From: Tenuifilum sp040752515
Lineage (GTDB): Bacteria; Bacteroidota; Bacteroidia; Bacteroidales; Tenuifilaceae
DNA: 42,811 nt
NCBI GenBank assembly: GCA_040752515.1
Contig: JBFMGQ010000028.1
Coordinates: 1 to 42,811, forward strand
Direction: 5' to 3'
The notes beneath the pieces were generated by a model. That model was not told where the DNA came from. It did no database searches and saw only the letters and a program-made list of their open reading frames with translations. Positions 36,101 to 42,713 of this stretch are shown piece after piece. The stretch's first letter is position 1, and every line of letters starts with the position of its first letter. Position numbers and translations under genes: made by a program.

Positions 36101-37144
36101 GATTTGCTCAAATTACCCGTTGATGGAAAGAAACGTAACGAATACGTTGAAATTATCCAAAAGAGTGGATTCCGCTTACTCGACATCATTTCCGAAACCA
36201 TCGAAATTGCTAAGCTCGATACCGGCCTGATTAAAACCAACCCTGAAACCTTCAACCTCGACCAGCTGATGCAGGATATTTACAACGAACTTAAGATTAA
36301 GGTTGCCGGGAACAAGGAACTTGAACTCATCTATTTGCCCCATGAATCCAACACCGAAACTACTCTTTATACCGATCGCGTTAAGCTGCAGCAAATACTA
36401 ACCAACCTAATTACAAATGGCCTAAAATATACCCCACGTGGTGCTGTAGCTTTTGGCTATGAGATTAAGAATAACCGTGTAATTTTCAAAGTAAAGGATA
36501 CCGGGATTGGCATCGAACGGAAAAATAGGGAACTAGTTTTCAAACGTTTTTACCGGGTTGACAACCCTTTAACCATGAAGGTTAGCGGAATTGGACTGGG
36601 GCTGTCCATTGCCAAGGCCTACACCGAACTTTTGGGTGGAACCATTGAGCTGGAATCGGAATTAGGCCGAGGCACATCGGTTACCATCTCGCTTCCATAC
36701 ATAAAGGGAGAGCCCCAAACCGAAATGTTTGTTGAAATACCCCCCGAAAATCTGCAAGGCGAAAATGAGTTAATACTTGTAGCCGAGGATGACGAATACA
36801 ATTTTATGTATATCAATGAGATACTTAAGCAGTTCAAATATACATGTCTTAGGGCAGCCAATGGGCAGGAGGCTGTTGAATTAGCGCAAAGGAATAGTAA
36901 CATTAGGCTTATACTAATGGACCTCAAAATGCCCATTATGGATGGCTACCAGGCGTTTTTGCAGATAAGAAGTTTCAACCCCCATTTACCCATTGTAGCT
37001 CAAACAGCATACGCACTCGGTGAGGATATACAAAAAATCAAATCGTATGGTTTTGATGGCTATATACGCAAACCCATTAGGAAAGAGGAACTACTGAGTA
37101 TTGTAAGCGAAAAGGTGAAGAGGGAGTTAAAGGATAAAGGATAA
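33116..37144 (+). CDS. Hybrid histidine kinase with 5TM-LYT-like region and six PAS domains
   Basis: 1342 residues from the ATG at 33116; a TTG at 33056 is disfavoured. About six N-terminal hydrophobic helices (to about residue 195) resemble the LytS-type 5TM receptor (VGGIGIILMKSPWTLVDGIVFDTRSIL, then GGAGALMGVA). Six PAS domains follow, starting near residues 205, 328, 455, 585, 705 and 835; several have EFREIFNS starts and IVRDITERK-type ends, suggesting internal duplication. HisKA has phospho-His 982 (NLSHEIRTPMNAIMGF). HATPase_c has VKDTGIGI and GIGLGLSIAKAY. The receiver has phospho-Asp 1269 (LMDLKMPIMDGY). No DNA-binding output. The last codons (LKDKG-stop) come from a heptanucleotide repeat array. 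Confidence 0.92.
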   Translation: MENPFYIGLLENAAILIAVAVLYDFIWLKADKSRKLPLQALLGILVGGIGIILMKSPWTLVDGIVFDTRSILLTISGLFFGGITTVIAMAIMIFYRFNLGGAGALMGVAVIVTSALIGLVWRKLHPEIIKEKRIGEVYLVSFIVHLVMLACTILLPKEIRTDTLNVIWWPVLLIYPIATTLIAKLLFNREENWINKEKLSESEEKYRLLFENNPNPMWIYDLETLKFLEVNRAAIEHYGYTREEFLTMNLKDIRPDEDVPKLLENIEIHGDIYQNSGNWRHLKKNGDIIYVQIASHETKFNGRSARHVIVNNVTDLIESHQVISQKEKEFREIFNSVFDSIQINDIETGKIIDCNDITTKMYGYTKDEILNGNIGNLSANIPPYDEEYAQKYIKKTIEGKPQDFEWLARRKNGETFWVNVRLKLVDIGGKKRIMAIVRDISDKKKAEQTLIESEQRFLRVMHFSKDAIGILDENFKFIECNDVAARLHGYSSRNELLKLKPHPSDLSPLKQPSGEYSIDIANRMIQVALEQGSNKFEWLHKKKSGENFWADVSLTPIIFNGKRMVYAVWRDISVQKIRQERIDRLIKILDESINEVYIFRCDNYRFIEFNKTALKNIGYSPDEMLKLTPFNLKPYLVKEKFEDLLKPLHDGSSNKVFFETIHRRKDGTEYPVEVYIDKMKVYDIDVYVAIILDISQRKKYLLELEKREHEFTEIFNSTQEAILIYDFKSQTITDCNLATQNLYGYCREELLGKPFGYLSSFYPPYTTEEAEKIVKKVIAEGPQTYLWQGKKKNGELFWIEISLKTATIAGEKRFIAVVRDVTERKAYQEKINQREREFREIFNSTSEAIIIYNPHDNSIADCNDMAIKMYGYPSKDEFLKCDASTLSANVEPYKNERIGIYSKMAAEEGPQRFDWLAKRKNGMHFWIEVTLRRTTIGGAERDLAVIRDITQRKKFEDDLVKAKEKAEESDRLKSAFLANLSHEIRTPMNAIMGFADLLKLPVDGKKRNEYVEIIQKSGFRLLDIISETIEIAKLDTGLIKTNPETFNLDQLMQDIYNELKIKVAGNKELELIYLPHESNTETTLYTDRVKLQQILTNLITNGLKYTPRGAVAFGYEIKNNRVIFKVKDTGIGIERKNRELVFKRFYRVDNPLTMKVSGIGLGLSIAKAYTELLGGTIELESELGRGTSVTISLPYIKGEPQTEMFVEIPPENLQGENELILVAEDDEYNFMYINEILKQFKYTCLRAANGQEAVELAQRNSNIRLILMDLKMPIMDGYQAFLQIRSFNPHLPIVAQTAYALGEDIQKIKSYGFDGYIRKPIRKEELLSIVSEKVKRELKDKG

Positions 37145-37198
37145 AGGATAAAGGATAAAGGATAAAGGATAAAGGATAAAAGTCAAAGGATAAAGGAT
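37129..37198 (+). repeat. Heptanucleotide tandem array (AAAGGAT)10, copy 1
   Basis: Ten 7-bp units: seven perfect AAAGGAT (37129-37177), one variant AAAAGTC, then two more perfect. The array starts inside the coding end of the hybrid kinase and supplies its Lys-Asp-Lys-Gly and TAA. Confidence 0.95.
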
Positions 37199-37275
37199 TG
37201 ATTTGTGATAAAAATATCATTCATTAACCAAATGCAACAGTTGCAGGCGTCTGGAGACGCGCGCAAACAAGGGTT
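37199..37275 (+). repeat. Conserved linker and REP-like palindrome, copy 1
   Basis: After the heptads comes a linker (TGATTTGTGATAAAAATATC and on to CCAAATGCAACAGTT) that recurs at 39653-39700. Then the palindrome GCAGGCGTC (37243-37251), loop TGGA, GACGCGCGC (37256-37264) and the flank AAACAAGGG. Confidence 0.85.
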
Positions 37276-37320
37276 TTCTGCCCCGTGAATTCTTATATCA
37301 ACTTAAATCAACTATAAACA

Positions 37321-38355
37321 ATGGAAATAATTGAGAGCATAAAAGAAAAATCGGAGGTTATAGCCATTAGTTTGGTTACCTACCAGTTTCAGCTCATGCC
37401 CGATGAGTGGAGCCACTACGGCAAAAAGGGCATTGATGCCAGCCTTCGCGATGCGCGTTACCTTTTGGATTACCTCTACGAAGCCATAGTGGCCAACGAA
37501 CCTCAAATACTAATTAGCTATGCGTTGTGGGCCGATCAGCTTTTTAAGGGTTTAAACCTGCCGGAAAACACCATGCTCGAAACCCTTGATTGCCTCAAGG
37601 TAATAATTGCCAAGGAATACAGTTATTTACAGCCTATTTCCAATCAATACATTGATCAAGCCATAGATGCACTTAGGCAGAATCAGAAATTAACCCAACC
37701 GGAATTATCCAGTTCCATGCTTAGCATGCAAGCCAAGGCTTATATTGATATGCTGCTTAATGGCGATAGGCATGAGGCACTGAAACTTATCGAACAGCTA
37801 TCGAACCAGGGAGTATCGGTAAAAGATATCTACCTCGATATCTTTCAACCAGCACAGTATCAAATTGGACAGTTATGGCTTAAGAATGAGATAAGCGTTG
37901 CAAAGGAGCATTACTGCACAGCCGTTACCCAGCAGGCCATGTCGTTGCTTTACCCTAAAATATTCACTACAGAACGTAAAGGCTTAACCTTTGTGGCAGC
38001 CTGCGTGGGCAATGAGCTCCACGAAATAGGAGTAAGAATGGTTGCCGACTTTTTTGAGATGGATGGCTGGGATACCTACTACCTTGGCGCAAATACACCA
38101 GCCGATAGCATTATTAAGGCTGCTAACGAACGCCATGCCGATTTGGTAGGACTTTCCATTGCACTGCCCATACACCGCAGCCTGCTCCGTTCGGTGATTG
38201 AACAGATAAAACCTCAACTACCCCCAAAAACCAAAATCATTATAGGAGGTTATGCCCTAAACCAATCGAGCGTAAATGTTGAATGGTTTGGTGCTCATGC
38301 CTATGCCCCCAATGCACTTAAAGCAGTTGAGGTAGGAAATTCATTTGCAGCCTGA
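37321..38355 (+). CDS. Stand-alone cobalamin-binding protein, probable B12 photoreceptor (CarH/AerR-like)
   Basis: 344 residues. Residues 1-125 are a helical region I do not recognise. About 130-215 form the helical-bundle B12 cap with W186, nine residues, then E196-H197 (WLKNEISVAKEH), the W-x9-EH motif of CarH and AerR. About 220-335 form the Rossmann-like B12-binding domain with E232-L-H234-E-I-G237, the ExHxxG form whose His is the lower axial ligand, plus GWDTYYLGANTP and IIIGGYALNQ. These are family facts applied to visible residues. There is no MerR-type HTH, so it is not CarH itself; AerR is the known stand-alone example. The histidine kinase starts 1 bp after its stop. A non-light B12 or redox role is possible. 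Confidence 0.88.
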   Translation: MEIIESIKEKSEVIAISLVTYQFQLMPDEWSHYGKKGIDASLRDARYLLDYLYEAIVANEPQILISYALWADQLFKGLNLPENTMLETLDCLKVIIAKEYSYLQPISNQYIDQAIDALRQNQKLTQPELSSSMLSMQAKAYIDMLLNGDRHEALKLIEQLSNQGVSVKDIYLDIFQPAQYQIGQLWLKNEISVAKEHYCTAVTQQAMSLLYPKIFTTERKGLTFVAACVGNELHEIGVRMVADFFEMDGWDTYYLGANTPADSIIKAANERHADLVGLSIALPIHRSLLRSVIEQIKPQLPPKTKIIIGGYALNQSSVNVEWFGAHAYAPNALKAVEVGNSFAA

Positions 38356-38356
38356 T

Positions 38357-39559
38357 ATGTCAAAGAAAAACATTAAAGGAATTGTACTCAACTGTAATCC
38401 CGTTGGGCTTATTAAAAGCGTAATCCATAACGAACTCTTTGCCTATAGCAAAAATCTCATTGGGAAAAGTTTCCCTGCCCTGCTTGAGCCCGATGATATA
38501 CCCAAAGGCTTAAGTTTTATTCACGATATCAATACAAAGCAATACTCATTCGACTATTACCTAAATTTCAAAGTTAATAACCAAAGTGTTCGCCTTTACT
38601 TTATTGGATTAAAACTTGATGATGATATCCTATTGGTTGGCTCCGAGAACCATCAGGAGGCTTTTATACTAATTGAGGAGATGCAAAAGATCAATAACGA
38701 ACAGACAAATGTTATCCGTAGATTGGTGAAGGAAAAAGTTGTTTCACCCCCTAGCGATGATAAGGAGATGCAGGCACTCTTCAATGAGATTACCCGAATA
38801 AATAACGAGCTGGTAAACCTCCAACGCGAGCTTACCCAAAAAAATGTGGAGCTTGAGCGTCTAAATAGCATAAAAAACAGCTTTATTGGTATGGCAGCCC
38901 ACGATTTGCGAAATCCGCTTGGAGTAATCCAGAACTACGCCGAATTTCTTGCTGAGCAAGCATACGATAATCTTACCGAAAATCAACGCTGGATGCTTGA
39001 AGTAATCCAGAAATCGGCACAGTTCATGCTTGGTTTGGTTGAGGATTTGCTCGACTACAATAAAATTGAGTCGGGTAAACTAGAACTGTTTAAGAGCACC
39101 ATAAGCCTGACAACAACGGTAGAACGCTGGATTGCAATTCAATCCGATTTAGCTAAACGGAAGGGCATTGGTTTAACATTGATTGCTCCCGATGTTGATA
39201 TTATTATTGAGGCCGATGTTCGCAAGCTGGAGCAGGTATTTAATAACCTTATATCCAACGCTATTAAATTCTCATTTCCCAAAAGTGAGATTTCAGTTTC
39301 AATAGCAGTGAACGAAAACTATGCAATTTTAAGTGTAAAGGATCAGGGTATTGGCATGAGTCCTGAGCAACTCGATAAGCTGTTTAAGCCTTTCACTCGA
39401 ATTGTAGCCGAAGGCACTGCTGGTGAAAAGTGCACAGGCTTAGGCCTTTCGATAGTAAAGAAAATTGTTGAAGGGCACGGTGGGCGAATTGAGGTAAGTA
39501 GCACCCCGAACAAGGGAGCTGAGTTTGTTGTGTATTTACCGTTGAAGGATAAAGGTTAA
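38357..39559 (+). CDS. Soluble sensor histidine kinase paired with the B12 protein
   Basis: 400 residues from the ATG at 38357; a TTG at 38345 would overlap the upstream gene. No transmembrane segment. Residues 1-100 look like a degenerate PAS/sensor fold (GIVLNCNPVGLIKSVIHNEL, then FDYYLNFKVNNQSVRLYFIGL). A coiled coil spans about 105-175. HisKA has phospho-His 182 (GMAAHDLRNPLGVIQNYAEF), then HATPase_c with NLISNAIKFS, VKDQGIGMSPEQ and CTGLGLSIVKKIVEGHGG. It has no receiver, unlike the three hybrid kinases nearby. The start 1 bp after the cobalamin protein means translational coupling and very likely joint function. Its LKDKG-stop comes from a heptad repeat. Confidence 0.92.
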   Translation: MSKKNIKGIVLNCNPVGLIKSVIHNELFAYSKNLIGKSFPALLEPDDIPKGLSFIHDINTKQYSFDYYLNFKVNNQSVRLYFIGLKLDDDILLVGSENHQEAFILIEEMQKINNEQTNVIRRLVKEKVVSPPSDDKEMQALFNEITRINNELVNLQRELTQKNVELERLNSIKNSFIGMAAHDLRNPLGVIQNYAEFLAEQAYDNLTENQRWMLEVIQKSAQFMLGLVEDLLDYNKIESGKLELFKSTISLTTTVERWIAIQSDLAKRKGIGLTLIAPDVDIIIEADVRKLEQVFNNLISNAIKFSFPKSEISVSIAVNENYAILSVKDQGIGMSPEQLDKLFKPFTRIVAEGTAGEKCTGLGLSIVKKIVEGHGGRIEVSSTPNKGAEFVVYLPLKDKG

Positions 39560-39654
39560 AGAGCCTGTCCCGCGGAGCGGGAATAAAGGATAAAGGATAA
39601 AGGATAAAGGATAAAGGACAAAGGATAAAGGATAAAGGACAAAGGTTAAGGGAT
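39544..39654 (+). repeat. Heptanucleotide array, copy 2, interrupted by a small hairpin
   Basis: Units GAAGGAT, AAAGGTT, then a ~27-bp interruption that contains a perfect TCCCGC / GCGGGA hairpin (39568-39582), then nine units of AAAGGAT with AAAGGAC and AAAGGTT variants. The first units are inside the coding end of the soluble kinase and give LKDKG and TAA. Confidence 0.92.
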
Positions 39655-39722
39655 TGATCTGTGAAAAAAAAATATCTTCCTTTAACCAAATGCAACAGTT
39701 GCACGCGTCAGGAGACACGCTC
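39655..39722 (+). repeat. Conserved linker and REP-like palindrome, copy 2
   Basis: A linker closely similar to 37197-37242 (GATTGATCTGTGA, then AACCAAATGCAACAGTT) leads to GCACGCGTC (39701-39709), loop AGGA, GACACGCTC (39714-39722), a palindrome with a decayed right arm. Confidence 0.85.
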
Positions 39723-39747
39723 GAACAAGGGACGAGTGCGAACAGCG

Positions 39748-39892
39748 GCACGCGTCTCCTCTTCGCGCGCGTCTTTGGACGCGTGCGTACTCTTTTTTTG
39801 CTGCCCTTCTTTATCTCCTTTGCGCGCCTTTGGACGCGTGCATACTCTTCTTTGCCATCGTCTCCACTTCGCGCGCGTATTTGGACGCGTGC
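39748..39892 (-). repeat. Cluster of REP-like palindromes downstream of the transposase gene
   Basis: A lone left arm GCACGCGTC (39748-39756) is followed by three minus-oriented elements. They are GCGCGCGTC-TTTG-GACGCGTGC (39765-39786), GCGCGCC-TTTG-GACGCGTGC (39822-39841, shortened arm) and GCGCGCGTA-TTTG-GACGCGTGC (39871-39892). The last ends 4 bp before the transposase stop codon. The gene-free stretch 39560-39896 is filled by these and copy 2 of the composite repeat. Confidence 0.85.
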
Positions 39893-39896
39893 GTTC

Positions 39897-40457
39897 TTAG
39901 CAGTAAGTAATTCGCTGGGGTATCTCAAACACTATCTCCAGCACATAGTCTAAGCCTGCATAATTCCTTGCGGAACTGTAAGGGTGTTGCTCTGGTAGTT
40001 CAACCAATCCTGCTTTAACCGGGTTATGGTGTATGTACTTGAGCTTTTGGTAGAAAAGCTGATTACTGGTTATTGCTTCGGGGTGGTAGCCGTCCTGCCA
40101 CACTTTATAGTTTTTGTTCCGCTTTATTCTTTTTGCTGCAATGGCAAATACATCAAGTATTGGCCGGCGTTCCAAATCCTTGCACAGTTCATCGGCAATC
40201 CTAACTGCAGTAAATTTTTTAAAATCGCGAATTACTTCGCCCAGTGGAAGCATATCTGTGCGTACAATCAGGTGTAGGTGACTGGGCATAATAACATAGC
40301 CAAACAACTCCAAACCTTTACATTTTTGGCTGTAACGGATGGAGTCAATAATAATGTTGGCATAATGGGGTATGTTAAAAAGTTTTTGCCATTCAATCAG
40401 GGTAATTGTAATAAAGTACGAATACCCCTTGCCAATTGCTTTGTACTTTTCGGACAT
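39897..40457 (-). CDS. REP-associated tyrosine transposase (RAYT, Y1_Tnp family)
   Basis: 186-residue single-strand DNA transposase of the IS200/IS605-like HUH class. The HUH pair is H60-L-H62 in YVIMPSHLHLIV, and the likely catalytic tyrosine is Y141 in QKLKYIHHNPVKAGLV, the RAYT signature. The start YKAIGKGYSYFITITL matches the family fold. Its length is intact with no frameshift. It has no IS200 terminal structures and no TnpB. Instead it is flanked by palindromes of one family in opposite orientations, as known for RAYT/REP systems, where the enzyme cuts and moves REP sequences. Confidence 0.92.
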   Translation of the reverse strand: MSEKYKAIGKGYSYFITITLIEWQKLFNIPHYANIIIDSIRYSQKCKGLELFGYVIMPSHLHLIVRTDMLPLGEVIRDFKKFTAVRIADELCKDLERRPILDVFAIAAKRIKRNKNYKVWQDGYHPEAITSNQLFYQKLKYIHHNPVKAGLVELPEQHPYSSARNYAGLDYVLEIVFEIPQRITYC

Positions 40458-40490
40458 ACGGTCAAATTTTTACTAATTTACTTAAATAAT

Positions 40491-40594
40491 TTTTACGGGG
40501 TAGCAACAGTTGCACACGTCTAGAGACGCGCGCAAACAAGGGTTTTTACGGGGTAGCAACAGCTGCACGCGTCAGGAGACGCGCGCAAAGAATG
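40491..40594 (+). repeat. 53-bp tandem duplication carrying two REP-like palindromes
   Basis: Two direct units with a period of 53 bp. Each starts TTTTACGGGGTAGCAACAG and holds a palindrome: GCACACGTC-TAGA-GACGCGCGC (40512-40533) and GCACGCGTC-AGGA-GACGCGCGC (40565-40586). A GTAG tetranucleotide lies before each palindrome, reminiscent of the guide tetranucleotide of REP elements. It is directly upstream of the transposase gene and in the opposite orientation to the cluster on its other side. Confidence 0.88.
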
Positions 40595-40622
40595 GTTTAA
40601 ATTCAATATCCATAACGCAATC

Positions 40623-42713
40623 TTACCCTTTTACCAGATGCTTCTGAAGCATACCGATGAGCTTATCGCGGAATATAGGTTTTGCAATATAATCGATGCA
40701 ACCAACCTGCAGGGCTTTTTGCTTATCGCTTTCGGCAGCATAGGCTGTTTGTGCAATGATGGGGACATTTGGGTTGATGCGTTTAAATTCTTCAATCACC
40801 TCATAACCTGTCATATCGGGCAGCTTTATGTCCATCAGAACCATGTCGTAGTTCTGGTTGTATCGGAAGTGCTCAATGGCATCGGTTCCAGTACTCTCGA
40901 TATGGTAGTTTACGCCCAAACTGCCGAATAGCTCATTGAAATAGGCAACATTATAGGCATCGTCCTCAACCACCAGTAGATTAAAATTCTGAATGGCTTG
41001 GTGGTTGACAGCAACTTGCTCAACTGCCTCCAACTCTTTTTGTGGCATGTAGGGTATAGTGAAGTAAAATGTAGTGCCCTTGCCAGGTTCCGATTGGAGC
41101 CAAATTTTACCATTGAGTAGATTGATTAGGCTCCTAACTATGGTTAAACCAAGACCTAATCCATCGTAAATAACACCCTGGGGGCTCGATTTATGGAATC
41201 TTTCAAAGATTTTATCCTGCATACCGGCAGGAATACCAATACCGGTATCGGTAACCCTAAATACGATATCGCCATTGATTAATTCGTGAAAACCAAACTC
41301 AACATACCCTTTTTGGGTAAACTTCATGGCATTATGGATAAGATTTACAAATACTTGACGGAGTTTAGCCTCGTCGCTATTAATTACTTTGGAAACATTA
41401 CCGGAGAGTGGCAAAAGCCTTAATTCCACTCCTTGTCTTTCCATTCGTGATTTATAACCCTCAAAAATTTGCATTAAATCGTCAAATATACCTTTTAGCT
41501 CAAAGGGCTTTAACTCGGCTTTTAGTTGCCCCGATTCAATTCGGGAAATATCCAACAGCTCATTAACAATATCGAGCAAGTCGTACGAGCGCTGCTTGAT
41601 TACCCCTGTATAGTAGGCGATTTTTTCTTCGTCATCGTGGTCGGTCTCAAGAATTTCGGCAAAGCCCACAATAGCATTCATGGGGGTGCGTATCTCGTGG
41701 CTAATGTTTTGCAGGAAGGCTGTTTTAAGCCTATCGCTTTCCTCGGCCTTTTCCTTAGCTTTAATTAGGTCATTAATGAGTTTTTTCTTTTCGGTGACAT
41801 CTAATTTAATTGCAAGGTAGTAGGCTGGCTTTCCCAGTTCATCGGAAATAGGTACAATAATGGACTCCTCGTAAAAGATTTCGCCATTCTTACGTTTATT
41901 AATAAATTCACCGCTCCATGTTTTTCCTGTAGTGATGGCATCCCAAAGCTCAAGGTAATGTTTCTTGGGTGTTTGCTCCGATTGAAGAAAACGCGGATTT
42001 TTCCCAAGCACCTCGCTAGGCTCATAGCCGGTAACCCTTGTAAAGGCTGAGTTTACATAGACAATCTCAGGCTTCAGGGTTGTTATTACCACCGAAACAG
42101 GGCTCTGTTCAACCGCAGTTGAAAGCATTTTAACCGTATCGGCTTTGCGTTTAAAATCGATTGTTCGGGCCACCTGCTCCGAGAAGTACTCCAGGATATA
42201 CTGCTCGCGCTCACCAAAGGCTTCGGCATTAGAGTAATGCTGAATAGCCATAATACCTATAACTTTACCATGGAATTTAAGTGGCACGCCCAACCATACC
42301 TTGGGCTTTGTTCCAATAATATCTATCTCGTTCTTGTAAATTAGTTCATCAAAGCAGTGTGGCTGGCACAACAGGGTTTTCCCGTTGCGTAATACATACT
42401 CGGTTAGCCCATGTCCGTCCTTTCTTGGTTTTGGGGTTTGATTATCAGCCGAATCAACAAAGTAAGGAAACGAAACTTCTTGCCTTTCCTCATCGAACAG
42501 GGCAATGTAAAAGTTATCGATATTGATTAAATCTGAAATGATTTTGTGGATTATGGTGAATATACGGTTTAATGAGAAGCTGGTGCTGGTCATTCGGGCA
42601 ATATCGTAAACAGCCTTTTGCAGCACTTTGTTAATTTCTTCATCGGTAACATCGCGCAAAACCACCAAAATCGATTTATAATTCTTTTTCACTATTGTCC
42701 GACTAAAATGCAA
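40623..42713 (-). CDS. GAF-PAS hybrid histidine kinase, 5' end doubtful
   Basis: 696 residues if the TTG at 42713 is used. A GAF domain (about 40-195; FYIALFDEERQEVSFPYFVD, GVPLKFHGKVIGIMAIQHY) precedes a PAS domain (about 205-320; EQSPVSVVITTLKPEIVYVN). HisKA has phospho-His near 339 (NISHEIRTPMNAIVGFAEIL), then HATPase_c (VTDTGIGIPAGMQ, DGLGLGLTIVRSL) and a receiver (MVLMDIKLPDMTGYEV). There is no transmembrane helix. The first ~25 residues (LHFSRTIVKKNYKSILVVLRDVTDEE split over the start) look like the end of another PAS domain. The same frame stays open upstream only to a TGA at 42747-42749, with no ATG. A GTG at 42692 is another start. It may be a 5'-truncated gene. Confidence 0.8.
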   Translation of the reverse strand: MHFSRTIVKKNYKSILVVLRDVTDEEINKVLQKAVYDIARMTSTSFSLNRIFTIIHKIISDLINIDNFYIALFDEERQEVSFPYFVDSADNQTPKPRKDGHGLTEYVLRNGKTLLCQPHCFDELIYKNEIDIIGTKPKVWLGVPLKFHGKVIGIMAIQHYSNAEAFGEREQYILEYFSEQVARTIDFKRKADTVKMLSTAVEQSPVSVVITTLKPEIVYVNSAFTRVTGYEPSEVLGKNPRFLQSEQTPKKHYLELWDAITTGKTWSGEFINKRKNGEIFYEESIIVPISDELGKPAYYLAIKLDVTEKKKLINDLIKAKEKAEESDRLKTAFLQNISHEIRTPMNAIVGFAEILETDHDDEEKIAYYTGVIKQRSYDLLDIVNELLDISRIESGQLKAELKPFELKGIFDDLMQIFEGYKSRMERQGVELRLLPLSGNVSKVINSDEAKLRQVFVNLIHNAMKFTQKGYVEFGFHELINGDIVFRVTDTGIGIPAGMQDKIFERFHKSSPQGVIYDGLGLGLTIVRSLINLLNGKIWLQSEPGKGTTFYFTIPYMPQKELEAVEQVAVNHQAIQNFNLLVVEDDAYNVAYFNELFGSLGVNYHIESTGTDAIEHFRYNQNYDMVLMDIKLPDMTGYEVIEEFKRINPNVPIIAQTAYAAESDKQKALQVGCIDYIAKPIFRDKLIGMLQKHLVKG

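Larger units (their letters stand above)
39701..40586. mobile_element. RAYT with flanking palindromes (REPtron-like unit)
   Basis: An intact RAYT gene is bounded by at least four palindrome copies on the left and two on the right, mostly mirror-oriented. Further members occur at 31.1 kb and 37.2 kb. The precise ends of any moving unit cannot be fixed from one sequence. Confidence 0.7.

Noticed and set aside
37129..37198. Regular short repeats that could be taken for a CRISPR array
   Set aside because: Units are 7 bp, directly abutting and without spacers, and no cas genes are present. It is a simple tandem repeat.
39536..39953. Several open frames across the region between the soluble kinase and the transposase
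   Set aside because: They translate heptad (FILYPLSFIL) and palindrome repeats. No codon usage or motif supports a protein.
40623..42713. Phytochrome-type photoreceptor kinase, given the GAF domain and the nearby B12 protein
   Set aside because: The GAF domain shows no chromophore cysteine motif and there is no PHY domain; it reads as a general GAF.
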